Below are positions 57,502 to 64,000 of a stretch of 64,000 nucleotides of DNA, piece by piece. Origin of the DNA: Ruegeria sp. THAF33 (GTDB lineage Bacteria > Pseudomonadota > Alphaproteobacteria > Rhodobacterales > Rhodobacteraceae); NCBI RefSeq assembly GCF_009363615.1, contig NZ_CP045384.1:1734501-1798500 (forward strand). Reading direction: 5' to 3'. The translations under genes were made by a program, and so were the position numbers. The stretch's first letter is position 1. Each line of letters begins with the position of its first letter. Below the pieces are notes generated by a model that saw only the letters and a list, made by a program, of their open reading frames with translations, made no database searches and was not told where the DNA came from.

Positions 57502-58281
57502 ATGAAAATCGCCACGTTCAACATCAACGGCATCAAAGCGCGGGCCGAAGCCCTGCCCCGTTGGCTGGACGAAGCGCAGCCGGACGTTGTGCTGTTGCAA
57601 GAGATCAAGTCGGTCGATGAAAACTTTCCGCGCGAGATATTCGAAGAGCGTGGGTTCAACGTGGAAACCCACGGACAAAAAAGCTTCAACGGCGTTGCAA
57701 TCCTGTCGAAGCTTCCCCTCGAGGATGTATCCCGCGGCCTTCCCGGCGATGACGCGGATGAACAGGCCCGCTGGATAGAAGCCACCGTCGTTCGCAAAAA
57801 GGCTCTTCGGATCTGTGGATTGTACCTGCCCAATGGCAATCCCGCACCCGGCCCGAAATACGATTACAAACTGGCATGGATGGAACGGCTATATGACCGT
57901 GCCCGTGATTTGCTGGCCACCGAAGAACCCGCGTTGATGGCGGGGGATTACAACATCATCCCGCAGGCGGAGGACGCCAAACGCCCCGAAGCATGGCGCG
58001 ACGATGCATTGTTCCGCCCCGAAAGCCGCGCCGCATTCCGAAAGATCCTGAATCTGGGCTTCACCGAAGCGTTCCGGGCCACCACCCAAAGCGCGGGGCA
58101 CTATTCATTCTGGGACTACCAGGCCGGGGCCTGGAACCGGAACGACGGAATTCGGATCGATCACTTTCTGCTGACCCCGCAAGCGGCAGATCTAATGCGG
58201 GATTGCCAGATTGATGCCGCCGTGCGCGGGCATGAAAAACCCTCGGATCACGTGCCTGTCTGGGTCGATCTGGATATTTAG
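57502..58281 (+). CDS. xthA: Exodeoxyribonuclease III
   Basis: The 259-residue protein has the EEP-fold motifs KIATFNINGIKAR near the start, VVLLQEIK (metal Glu34), LYLPNGNPAPGPKYDYKLAW, MAGDYNIIPQ, and the final DHVPVWVDL with catalytic Asp-His. It is an AP endonuclease and 3'-5' exonuclease for base-excision repair. A GGAGG site precedes ATG 57502. It ends 5 bases before the convergent flavin monooxygenase stop. Confidence 0.94.
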   Translation: MKIATFNINGIKARAEALPRWLDEAQPDVVLLQEIKSVDENFPREIFEERGFNVETHGQKSFNGVAILSKLPLEDVSRGLPGDDADEQARWIEATVVRKKALRICGLYLPNGNPAPGPKYDYKLAWMERLYDRARDLLATEEPALMAGDYNIIPQAEDAKRPEAWRDDALFRPESRAAFRKILNLGFTEAFRATTQSAGHYSFWDYQAGAWNRNDGIRIDHFLLTPQAADLMRDCQIDAAVRGHEKPSDHVPVWVDLDI

Positions 58282-58285
58282 CGGT

Positions 58286-59431
58286 TCAGGCCGTGACGTC
58301 GTAGCTGTATATCCATTCGTAGCGGCGTGACAATTTCCCTCCGATGGCCATAAGCGCACATTGGGCCGCCAAACGGGCGGGGCCTGACAGGTGGAAATTG
58401 CGTGCGTTCGACCCGGCAGCGGCAACCACGCTTTCGGCCCTTGGCCTGCGCGTTTGCTCGTAGGCGGCAAGCGCGCTGGTGACGCCCGACTGTTCGTCGA
58501 ATGATCGTGCAAGCGTCCAGGCATCTTCCAGCGCCAGGCAGGCGCCTTGTGCCATGAACGGCAAGGTCGGATGCGCCGCGTCCCCCAGCAATGCCAGACG
58601 ACCATTCTGCCATTTTTCTGCGACCGGGCGCAGGAACAGGGCCCACAGATTCACATCCGAGACCTTTGACAGAATCTCACCGACAGGACCGCCGAACCCT
58701 GAAAAGCGTGCGCGCAGCTCGTCCGGATCGCCCTCCAGCTTCCATCCCTCTTCCCGCCAGTCCGAGCGTTCCTCGACCGCAACGATGTTCATCATGCTTT
58801 GATCGCGCAAAGGATAGGTTACGACATGCCGACCCGGCCCCATGGTCAGGGATGCCGTAACCACGCCTGAATCCGGTCGCCAGGGAATGGTGGCGCGCCA
58901 GGCGACCTGGTGCGTGAACTCGGGTGTCTCGGGCCCGTTCAGAGCCGGGCGAATCGTGCTTCGGCCACCGTCGGCGGCGATGACGCATTCGGCGCGCAGC
59001 CGTTCGCCGCTCGCCAACAGAATTTCGGCTTCGTTGGGGTGTTTCTGCACGTTGGAAACCTTGGCCCCCAGACGGGCATCCACACCGGCCTTGCGGGCCG
59101 CAGAATGCAGCAGATTCAACAGATCGGCACGGTGAAAATAATAGGTCGGGCCAGCCGAAGGCCCGGGCAGCCGGCTGACAACGCGGCCTTTGCGGTAATC
59201 GCGCAAGATCGTACCATGCGACTTCTGGCCCGCAGACAGATCCGCCACCCCAAGGGCGCGCAGCACGCACATCCCGTTTTCACTGATCTGAAGGCCCGCG
59301 CCAACCTCGGTCAATGCCGGGGCTTGCTCCAGCAGGGTGACCTGCGCCCCGTGTTGCCGCAGCGCCAACGCAGCCGCCAGACCGCCGATGCCGCCGCCAA
59401 TTACACAGAAATTCAACCGATTGATCTTCAT
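58286..59431 (-). CDS. FAD-dependent aromatic monooxygenase (salicylate hydroxylase-like)
   Basis: The 381-residue protein has the FAD motif CVIGGGIGGLAAALALRQHG at about 8-27, a CDVIAADGGRS-type DG motif (VIAADGGRSTIR) near 160, and LALLGDAAHPTLPFMAQGAC near 275-294 that binds the FAD ribityl chain. Members hydroxylate salicylate, 3-hydroxybenzoate or related aromatics using NAD(P)H and oxygen. No aromatic catabolic gene lies nearby, so the substrate is open. I start it at ATG 59431; the frame extends to 59464. Confidence 0.88.
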   Translation of the reverse strand: MKINRLNFCVIGGGIGGLAAALALRQHGAQVTLLEQAPALTEVGAGLQISENGMCVLRALGVADLSAGQKSHGTILRDYRKGRVVSRLPGPSAGPTYYFHRADLLNLLHSAARKAGVDARLGAKVSNVQKHPNEAEILLASGERLRAECVIAADGGRSTIRPALNGPETPEFTHQVAWRATIPWRPDSGVVTASLTMGPGRHVVTYPLRDQSMMNIVAVEERSDWREEGWKLEGDPDELRARFSGFGGPVGEILSKVSDVNLWALFLRPVAEKWQNGRLALLGDAAHPTLPFMAQGACLALEDAWTLARSFDEQSGVTSALAAYEQTRRPRAESVVAAAGSNARNFHLSGPARLAAQCALMAIGGKLSRRYEWIYSYDVTA

Positions 59432-59445
59432 GCCCCTCGCATAAC

Positions 59446-59477
59446 GCAAAAACGCCAGAGCCACAGGCCCCGGCGTT
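59446..59477 (-). terminator. Hairpin terminator of dksA
   Basis: On the minus strand a 12-bp stem with two G-U pairs (59451-59462 with 59466-59477, loop of three) ends in a T run. It lies 26 bases after the dksA stop. Confidence 0.7.
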
Positions 59478-59503
59478 CGAATTTTTTCAGTTGCACCTGG
59501 CGA

Positions 59504-59926
59504 TCAATCGTCGCGGTGGACCTTTTCGCGGCGCTCGTGGCGCTCTTGCGCCTCCAGCGTCATGGTCGCAATCGGACGTGCATCCAGACGTTTCAGCGAA
59601 ATCGGATCGCCCGTCTTTTCGCAGTAACCGTATTCACCTTCTTCGATCCGGCGCAGGGCTGCGTCGATCTTGGCAACCAGCTTGCGCTGGCGGTCGCGAG
59701 TCCGCAGCTCCAGAGCGCGATCGGTCTCCTCGCTCGCGCGGTCTGCGACATCCGGGATGTTTCGGGTGTTGTCCTGCAGCCCTTCGATCGTATCGCGGCT
59801 GCCTGCCAATAGTTCAGTCTTCCAATCCAACAGCTTGCGGCGGAAATATTCAAGCTGACGTTCATTCATGAAAGGTTCATCTTCGGCCGGGCGGTAATCC
59901 TCCGGCAGAAAAACTTCCTGTTTCAT
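59504..59926 (-). CDS. dksA: RNA polymerase-binding transcription factor DksA, cysteine-poor form
   Basis: The 140-residue protein has the N-terminal region (FLPEDYRPAEDEPFMNERQL), a long coiled coil with the tip IPDVADRASEE (both aspartates and the alanine needed for activity are present), and a C-terminal zinc-finger region EEGEYGYCEKTGDPISLKRL. Only one of the four usual cysteines is kept, so zinc is probably not bound; this is known for alphaproteobacterial DksA. DksA enters the RNA polymerase secondary channel and with ppGpp controls rRNA and amino acid promoters. I start it at ATG 59926 behind GGGAGC. Confidence 0.9.
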   Translation of the reverse strand: MKQEVFLPEDYRPAEDEPFMNERQLEYFRRKLLDWKTELLAGSRDTIEGLQDNTRNIPDVADRASEETDRALELRTRDRQRKLVAKIDAALRRIEEGEYGYCEKTGDPISLKRLDARPIATMTLEAQERHERREKVHRDD

Positions 59927-60308
59927 ATTTGCTCCCTCGGTATGGCCAGAAACGTCGGTCGCGGATGTTTCACCTGACATTTGGCACCCCCTTCTGCGCA
60001 GCGTTTAGCCGACGGGCGTGGGATTGTCACTACACAAACGTTGCTTCAGCACGCCCTCGTGCTGTTTTGTCTAAATATGAGACAAACAACAACAAAACCC
60101 TGTTTTTCTATGAAATTTAGCAGGCCTTTTTGAGGCAGGTGTCAATTGGCAGGGTACATTCGCGCGCACGAATCAACCAAAAGGGCTTGGAGTTCCTGCA
60201 AAAATCGCCTCAACCGACGCAGGGACGCGGGTTGTCAAAATCATTGACCGTCTGTAACCCGGACAACACAAACTGCCCACGGATCACGAAAAACCACACG
60301 AGAGGCCC
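59927..60308. other. Gene-free region between dksA and the MoxR gene
   Basis: The 382-base gap between two divergent genes holds their promoters. A TTGACC at 60247-60252 with CACAAA 17 bases later is a weak candidate for the MoxR gene. The stretch 60060-60120 is AT-rich. I see no convincing small gene, RNA or repeat. Confidence 0.5.
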
Positions 60309-61154
60309 ATGACCGCACGCTTTCAAGGTACAGCCGAATATGTCGCCACTGACGATCTGACGATTGCCGTGAACGCCGCCGTCACACTTGAACGCCCATT
60401 GCTGGTCAAGGGCGAGCCCGGCACCGGCAAGACAGAGCTGGCCAAACAGGTGGCCGGTGCGCTGGGGCTGAGGATGATTGAGTGGAACGTGAAATCCACC
60501 ACCCGCGCGCAGCAGGGCCTGTATGAATATGACGCGGTCAGCCGCCTGCGCGACAGCCAGTTGGGTGAGGAACGCGTGCATGACGTGTCGAACTATATCC
60601 GCAAGGGCAAGCTGTGGCAGGCCTTCGAGGCCGACGAAAAGGTCGTTCTGCTGATCGATGAGATCGACAAGGCGGATATCGAGTTTCCAAACGACCTTTT
60701 GCAGGAACTCGACAAGATGGAGTTCCATGTCTACGAGACAGGGGAAACGATCCGGGCCAAAAACCGCCCTATCGTCATCATCACCTCGAACAATGAAAAG
60801 GAACTGCCGGACGCGTTTCTGCGCCGCTGTTTCTTTCACTACATCCGCTTCCCGGACGAGGCCACGATGCGCCGCATCGTCGAGGTTCATCACCCCGGCA
60901 TCAAGGATGCGCTGCTGACCACCGCCCTGACCCAGTTCTATGAAATCCGCGAGACGCAGGGGCTCAAAAAAAAGCCGTCAACATCGGAAGTGCTGGATTG
61001 GCTGAAGCTGCTGCTGGCCGAGGACCTGAGTGCCGAAGACCTCAAGCGCGGCGGCGCAGATGCGCTTCCGAAACTGCATGGCGCGTTGCTGAAGAATGAA
61101 CAGGACGTGCATCTGTTCGAACGTCTGGCCTTTATGGCACGCGGCAAACGATAG
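60309..61154 (+). CDS. MoxR-family AAA ATPase
   Basis: The 281-residue protein has Walker A GEPGTGKT at 35-42, Walker B VVLLIDEID at 112-120, a sensor-1 VIITSNNEKELPDAF and arginines after it. MoxR ATPases work with von Willebrand factor A proteins to load metals or remodel complexes; a VWA gene at 63261 is the likely partner, separated by three small genes. Substrate protein unknown. It is not CbbQ or NorQ by length alone. Confidence 0.9.
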   Translation: MTARFQGTAEYVATDDLTIAVNAAVTLERPLLVKGEPGTGKTELAKQVAGALGLRMIEWNVKSTTRAQQGLYEYDAVSRLRDSQLGEERVHDVSNYIRKGKLWQAFEADEKVVLLIDEIDKADIEFPNDLLQELDKMEFHVYETGETIRAKNRPIVIITSNNEKELPDAFLRRCFFHYIRFPDEATMRRIVEVHHPGIKDALLTTALTQFYEIRETQGLKKKPSTSEVLDWLKLLLAEDLSAEDLKRGGADALPKLHGALLKNEQDVHLFERLAFMARGKR

Positions 61155-61255
61155 CCGGACGGTGACCAGACGGTGATCATGGCTTGCCTTGCGGCGGCCC
61201 GGATGCCAGCATCGGCCCATCTGGCGAAACAGAGCTTCGCCGCCCACAGAATTGG

Positions 61256-61714
61256 ATGAATCGCGTGGCGAACGCACTGACAATCCGCACCCTGCGTGCC
61301 GAGGACAAAAGCCAATGGGCCGACATGTGGCGGGACTATCTGGCATTTTATGAAACTGCCCTGCCCGATGATGTATACGAAACAACCTTTTCCAGACTGC
61401 TGGGCGACGACCCGCAGGATTTTTCCTGCTTCGTTGCCGAGCAGAATGGCGCCCTGGTCGGACTGACACATTATCTGTTTCATCGCCACGCTTGGAAGGT
61501 GGAAAAGGTCTGTTACCTGCAAGACCTGTTCGCGCGACCCGAGGCACGGGGGGCAGGCGTTGGCCGGGCCTTGATCCAGGCGGTCTATGATGAGGCAGAT
61601 CGTCAGGGCGCACCATCGGTCTACTGGCTGACCCAGGAATTCAACCAAACCGCGCGGAAACTGTATGATCGCATCGGCACACTGACACCGTTCATCAAGT
61701 ACGCCCGCTCATGA
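61256..61714 (+). CDS. GNAT-family N-acetyltransferase
   Basis: The 152-residue protein has a GNAT fold: LTIRTLRAEDKSQWADMWRD, GLTHYLFHRHAWKVEKVCYL, and ARPEARGAGVGRALIQAVYDE where RGAGVG binds acetyl-CoA. It ends with the short EFNQTARKLYDRIG strand. The acceptor is unknown. I start it at ATG 61256; a GTG nine codons later is possible. Its stop overlaps the DUF2927 gene start by 4 bases (ATGA). Confidence 0.87.
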   Translation: MNRVANALTIRTLRAEDKSQWADMWRDYLAFYETALPDDVYETTFSRLLGDDPQDFSCFVAEQNGALVGLTHYLFHRHAWKVEKVCYLQDLFARPEARGAGVGRALIQAVYDEADRQGAPSVYWLTQEFNQTARKLYDRIGTLTPFIKYARS

Positions 61715-63078
61715 AGCGATTGAGTGCCCTTTTTCTGGCACTGGTTGTTGCCGGCTGCGCGACGGTTGAAACGATCGAACTGCCCGATCAGGTCGCGCCC
61801 ATCGAAGCAAGCCTGCCGCCTGCAAAGTCTTTTTCAACGGCGCGCCCTTCGCCGCCTGCTCGGTCCAACAAGAACATCGCCTCTGACTTCCTGTCCCTGC
61901 ATTTCGAACTGGAAAGCGGCGCCGCCCTGCCCGTTTTCACGCGTTTTGAGACCCCGGTCACAGTCCGCCTGACAGGATCGCCGACCGCAAGCATGCAGCA
62001 GGATCTGACCCGGTTGCTCAACCGTCTGAAGCGCGAGGCCGGGATCAACATCCGACAGATCGACGAAGGACAGGCCAATATCACCATCGAAGCCGTCAGC
62101 CAGAAAGACATTCTGCGCATTCTGCCCAATGCGGCCTGTTTCGTCGTCCCCAACTCCTCGAGCCTTGAAGAATATCGCCGTGACCGCCGAAAGATCAAAA
62201 GCAGCTGGACTGAACTGCGCAAACGCGAACGGCTTGGGATTTTCATCCCATACGACGTCAGTCCGCAGGAAATACGTGATTGCCTGCATGAAGAACTGGC
62301 CCAAGCGCTTGGTCCGCTGAACGATCTGTATCACCTGCCGGATTCGGTGTTCAACGACGACAATATCCATACGGTTCTGACCGGGTTCGACATGTTGATC
62401 CTGCGGGCTGCCTATGCGCCGGAACTGCGCACCGGCATGACCCGCGATCAGGTCGCCGCGGTCATCCCGGGGGTTCTCAGCCGGATGAACCCGCGTGGGG
62501 ACAGGGTGCCCGTTCAACCCTTTACGGATACGCCGCGCGAATGGATTGACGCGATTCAGAAATCACTGGGACCGGGCGCAGGGTCGCCCAGACAGCTGCG
62601 CGCTGCCCGAAAGGCGGCACGGATCGGTCAGCAGCAGGGATGGACGGATCACCGCCGCGCCTATCCCCATTACCTGATGGGCCGGATGGAACAATTCCGG
62701 GACCCCATCGAAGCTCAACGCCAGTTTCAGATTGCGCAGCAATTTCTGAAGGCCACACCCGGCACAGAGGTGCATCAGGCCTATGTCACCACGCAAACTG
62801 CGGCATTTGCCCTGGCACAGGAAAAGGGACCCAGTGTTCTGCCCGAGCTGAACAGGGCCATCGATGTCATGACACGGGCAGAAAATGCGTCTCTGCTGGC
62901 CACGTTGCTGTTGCTGAAATCAGAAGCGCTGAAGCAGGCGGGGCAGATACAGCAAGCACGTGCCGTCAGGCTGGACAGCCTGGGATGGGCGCGGTACGGG
63001 TTTGGCTCGGATCTGGTGGCCCAGTCGTTGTCGCGGGGCAATGACCGAAGAAACACGGATGGCACGAAAGACGGATGA
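61711..63078 (+). CDS. DUF2927 lipoprotein
   Basis: The 455-residue protein begins MKRLSALFLALVVAGCATVE with a lipobox (VAGC at 13-16), so it is a lipoprotein. The DUF2927 domain lies at about 60-240: FELESGAALPVFTRFETPV, then CLHEELAQALGPLNDLYHLP and DSVFNDDNIHTVLTGFDMLI. The rest is helical (about 280-440, ending QQARAVRLDSLGW), possibly tetratricopeptide-like. The His-Glu pair in CLHEELAQ fits a metalloprotease-like helix, but activity is unproven. Its position between a MoxR ATPase and a VWA protein suggests joint action. Confidence 0.85.
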   Translation: MKRLSALFLALVVAGCATVETIELPDQVAPIEASLPPAKSFSTARPSPPARSNKNIASDFLSLHFELESGAALPVFTRFETPVTVRLTGSPTASMQQDLTRLLNRLKREAGINIRQIDEGQANITIEAVSQKDILRILPNAACFVVPNSSSLEEYRRDRRKIKSSWTELRKRERLGIFIPYDVSPQEIRDCLHEELAQALGPLNDLYHLPDSVFNDDNIHTVLTGFDMLILRAAYAPELRTGMTRDQVAAVIPGVLSRMNPRGDRVPVQPFTDTPREWIDAIQKSLGPGAGSPRQLRAARKAARIGQQQGWTDHRRAYPHYLMGRMEQFRDPIEAQRQFQIAQQFLKATPGTEVHQAYVTTQTAAFALAQEKGPSVLPELNRAIDVMTRAENASLLATLLLLKSEALKQAGQIQQARAVRLDSLGWARYGFGSDLVAQSLSRGNDRRNTDGTKDG

Positions 63079-63256
63079 CGCACATATGTTGGTAGTTCTG
63101 GGAATGGCGGCACTGGGTGCAACCTTGGGCGCACTGGCCGCGAAAAAACGCAGCGGCAATCGCGCCGACATGGCGCAATATGCCGCCGGATACGGCATTG
63201 CCTTTGCGCTGGTGGGTCTGGTGATCTCGTTGGTTCTGGTGCGTTTGGTGGGCTGA
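63041..63256 (+). CDS. Small two-helix membrane protein
   Basis: The 71-residue protein overlaps the DUF2927 gene by 38 bases and has a charged start (MTEETRMARKTDDAHML) and two hydrophobic stretches (MLVVLGMAALGATLGALAAK and IAFALVGLVISLVLVRLVG) joined by a basic loop. Translation could also begin at the ATG at 63059. It is an inner-membrane protein of unknown function linked by overlap to the MoxR-VWA group. Confidence 0.68.
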   Translation: MTEETRMARKTDDAHMLVVLGMAALGATLGALAAKKRSGNRADMAQYAAGYGIAFALVGLVISLVLVRLVG

Positions 63257-63260
63257 CACG

Positions 63261-64000
63261 ATGTTCCTGCCCTTTTTCGAAAACCTTCGCAAAGCTGGCA
63301 TCCCGGTATCGCTGCGGGAGTATCTGACTTTTCTGGAAGGCATGAAAAAGGGTCTGGCCACCTATGATGTAGAGGCGTTCTACTATCTCGCGCGCGTGTC
63401 GATGGTGAAGGACGAACGCAACATCGACAAGTTCGACCGCGCCTTTGCCGCCAGTTTCGAAGGACTGAACGAGATCAGCTTCGATCAGGTTCTGGAAGCC
63501 GTTGACATCCCCGGCGACTGGCTGGCCAAAATGGCGGAAAAGCACCTGTCGGATGAAGAAAAAGCCGAGATCGAGGCGCTTGGCGGTTTCGACAAGCTGA
63601 TGGAAACGCTGCGCGAGCGTCTCAAGGAACAACAAGGCCGTCATCAGGGCGGCAACAAGTGGATCGGCACGGCCGGCACCTCTCCTTTCGGGGCCTATGG
63701 CTACAACCCCGAAGGCGTGCGCATCGGCCAGAAGGAAAGCCGCCACCAGCGTGCGGTCAAGGTTTGGGACAAGCGCGAATTCAGAAACCTGGACGACACG
63801 GTTGAACTGGGCACGCGCAACATCAAGGTTGCCCTGAAACGCCTGCGCCGCTGGGCGCGCGAAGGTGCTGCGGAAGAACTGGATCTGGACGGTACCATTC
63901 GCGCCACGGCCGAGCACGGCTATCTGGACGTCAAGACCCGCCCCGAACGTCACAACGCGGTCAAGGTCCTGCTGTTTCTGGACGTTGGCGGATCAATGGA
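63261..64000 (+). CDS. VWA-domain protein (CoxE-like), 3' end cut by window edge
   Basis: An ATG at 63261 opens a frame that runs off the right edge (246 complete codons visible). The N-terminal 220 residues are the CoxE-like helical part (MFLPFFENLRKAGIPVSLRE; FRNLDDTVELGTRNIKVALK); near residue 240 begins the VWA domain with LLFLDVGGSM, the metal-site DxGxS motif. CoxE-type proteins bind MoxR ATPases and mature metalloenzymes or act on the envelope. It lies 4 bases after the small membrane protein, so the group from the MoxR gene is one operon. Confidence 0.85.
   Translation, partial: MFLPFFENLRKAGIPVSLREYLTFLEGMKKGLATYDVEAFYYLARVSMVKDERNIDKFDRAFAASFEGLNEISFDQVLEAVDIPGDWLAKMAEKHLSDEEKAEIEALGGFDKLMETLRERLKEQQGRHQGGNKWIGTAGTSPFGAYGYNPEGVRIGQKESRHQRAVKVWDKREFRNLDDTVELGTRNIKVALKRLRRWAREGAAEELDLDGTIRATAEHGYLDVKTRPERHNAVKVLLFLDVGGSM

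Noticed and set aside
62781..63953. 390-codon minus-strand frame opposite the DUF2927 and VWA genes
   Set aside because: Antisense to well-supported, overlapping plus-strand genes; no domain visible.

Overview
The window is an ordinary chromosomal stretch of an alphaproteobacterium of the order Rhodobacterales, most likely the marine Roseobacter group (Ruegeria-like). The reasons are its high GC content, alphaproteobacterial versions of DksA, RF1, enolase and HolC, the order rpmF-plsX-fabH-ihfA-MerR-tRNA-Pro, the order argS-SPOR-nagZ-scpA-scpB, and an intergenic 'TTCATCTGGC' repeat that I associate with this group. I see no prophage, insertion sequence, plasmid origin, CRISPR array or defence island. 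Coding density is high and many neighbouring genes overlap by 4 to 10 bases.

Layout. 1-1519: a minus-strand run of a DUF2061 protein, a fatty acid desaturase and a truncated EamA transporter, divergent from an XRE regulator (1616-2485). 2749-7392: an L-carnitine degradation module made of an SDR dehydrogenase, a carnitine dehydrogenase-thioesterase fusion, a cysteine-rich secreted protein, a BKACE-family cleavage enzyme and a divergent GlxA/AraC-type regulator. 7469-10476: aldo/keto reductase, HolC and PepA. 10608-17101: an envelope chain lptG-lptD-surA-pdxA-rsmA; lptF, which I expect before lptG, is missing and only a 33-codon frame stands in its place. 17156-20634: DUF4167, prmC-prfA and two small genes. 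20701-26416: two adjacent ureohydrolases, an M20 amidohydrolase, then mazG, a nucleoside hydrolase, a GNAT enzyme and a small lipoprotein. 26885-36451: enolase, two DMT transporters, a Fur-family regulator, an EEP-fold hydrolase, SelO, a DUF985 cupin, an extensin-family protein, two small membrane proteins and AnmK. 36709-43942: TyrS, a glycine-rich repeat secreted protein, an SDR, a sugar O-acetyltransferase, an ABC-F ATPase, an OlsB/GlsB-like N-acyltransferase and a BamE-like lipoprotein. 44028-49384: DUF177, rpmF, plsX, fabH, ihfA, a MerR regulator, tRNA-Pro(GGG) and a double-domain dCTP deaminase. 49388-58281: a small basic protein, scpB, scpA, nagZ, a SPOR protein, argS, a secreted protein, dgt, an ErpA/IscA-like protein and xthA. 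58286-64000: a flavin monooxygenase, dksA, and a MoxR-GNAT-DUF2927-membrane protein-VWA group cut by the right edge.

How the genes work together. The carnitine module turns L-carnitine into 3-dehydrocarnitine, then betainyl-CoA plus acetoacetate, then glycine betaine; the SDR could handle acetoacetate/3-hydroxybutyrate. LptG, LptD, SurA and BamE serve outer-membrane biogenesis; PlsX, FabH and the OlsB/GlsB-like enzyme serve membrane lipids; ScpA/ScpB serve chromosome segregation; MazG, Dgt, dCTP deaminase and the nucleoside hydrolase manage nucleotide pools; NagZ and AnmK recycle cell wall.

The most unusual points are the missing lptF, the four-copy dispersed hairpin repeat with covarying stems, the glycine-rich repeat protein, the 8-cysteine secreted protein inside the carnitine operon, the paired ureohydrolases, and the OlsB-like gene that is not next to olsA. 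Nothing in the window looks like a wholly new multi-gene system. All assignments come from reading motifs and gene order; no database search was possible.
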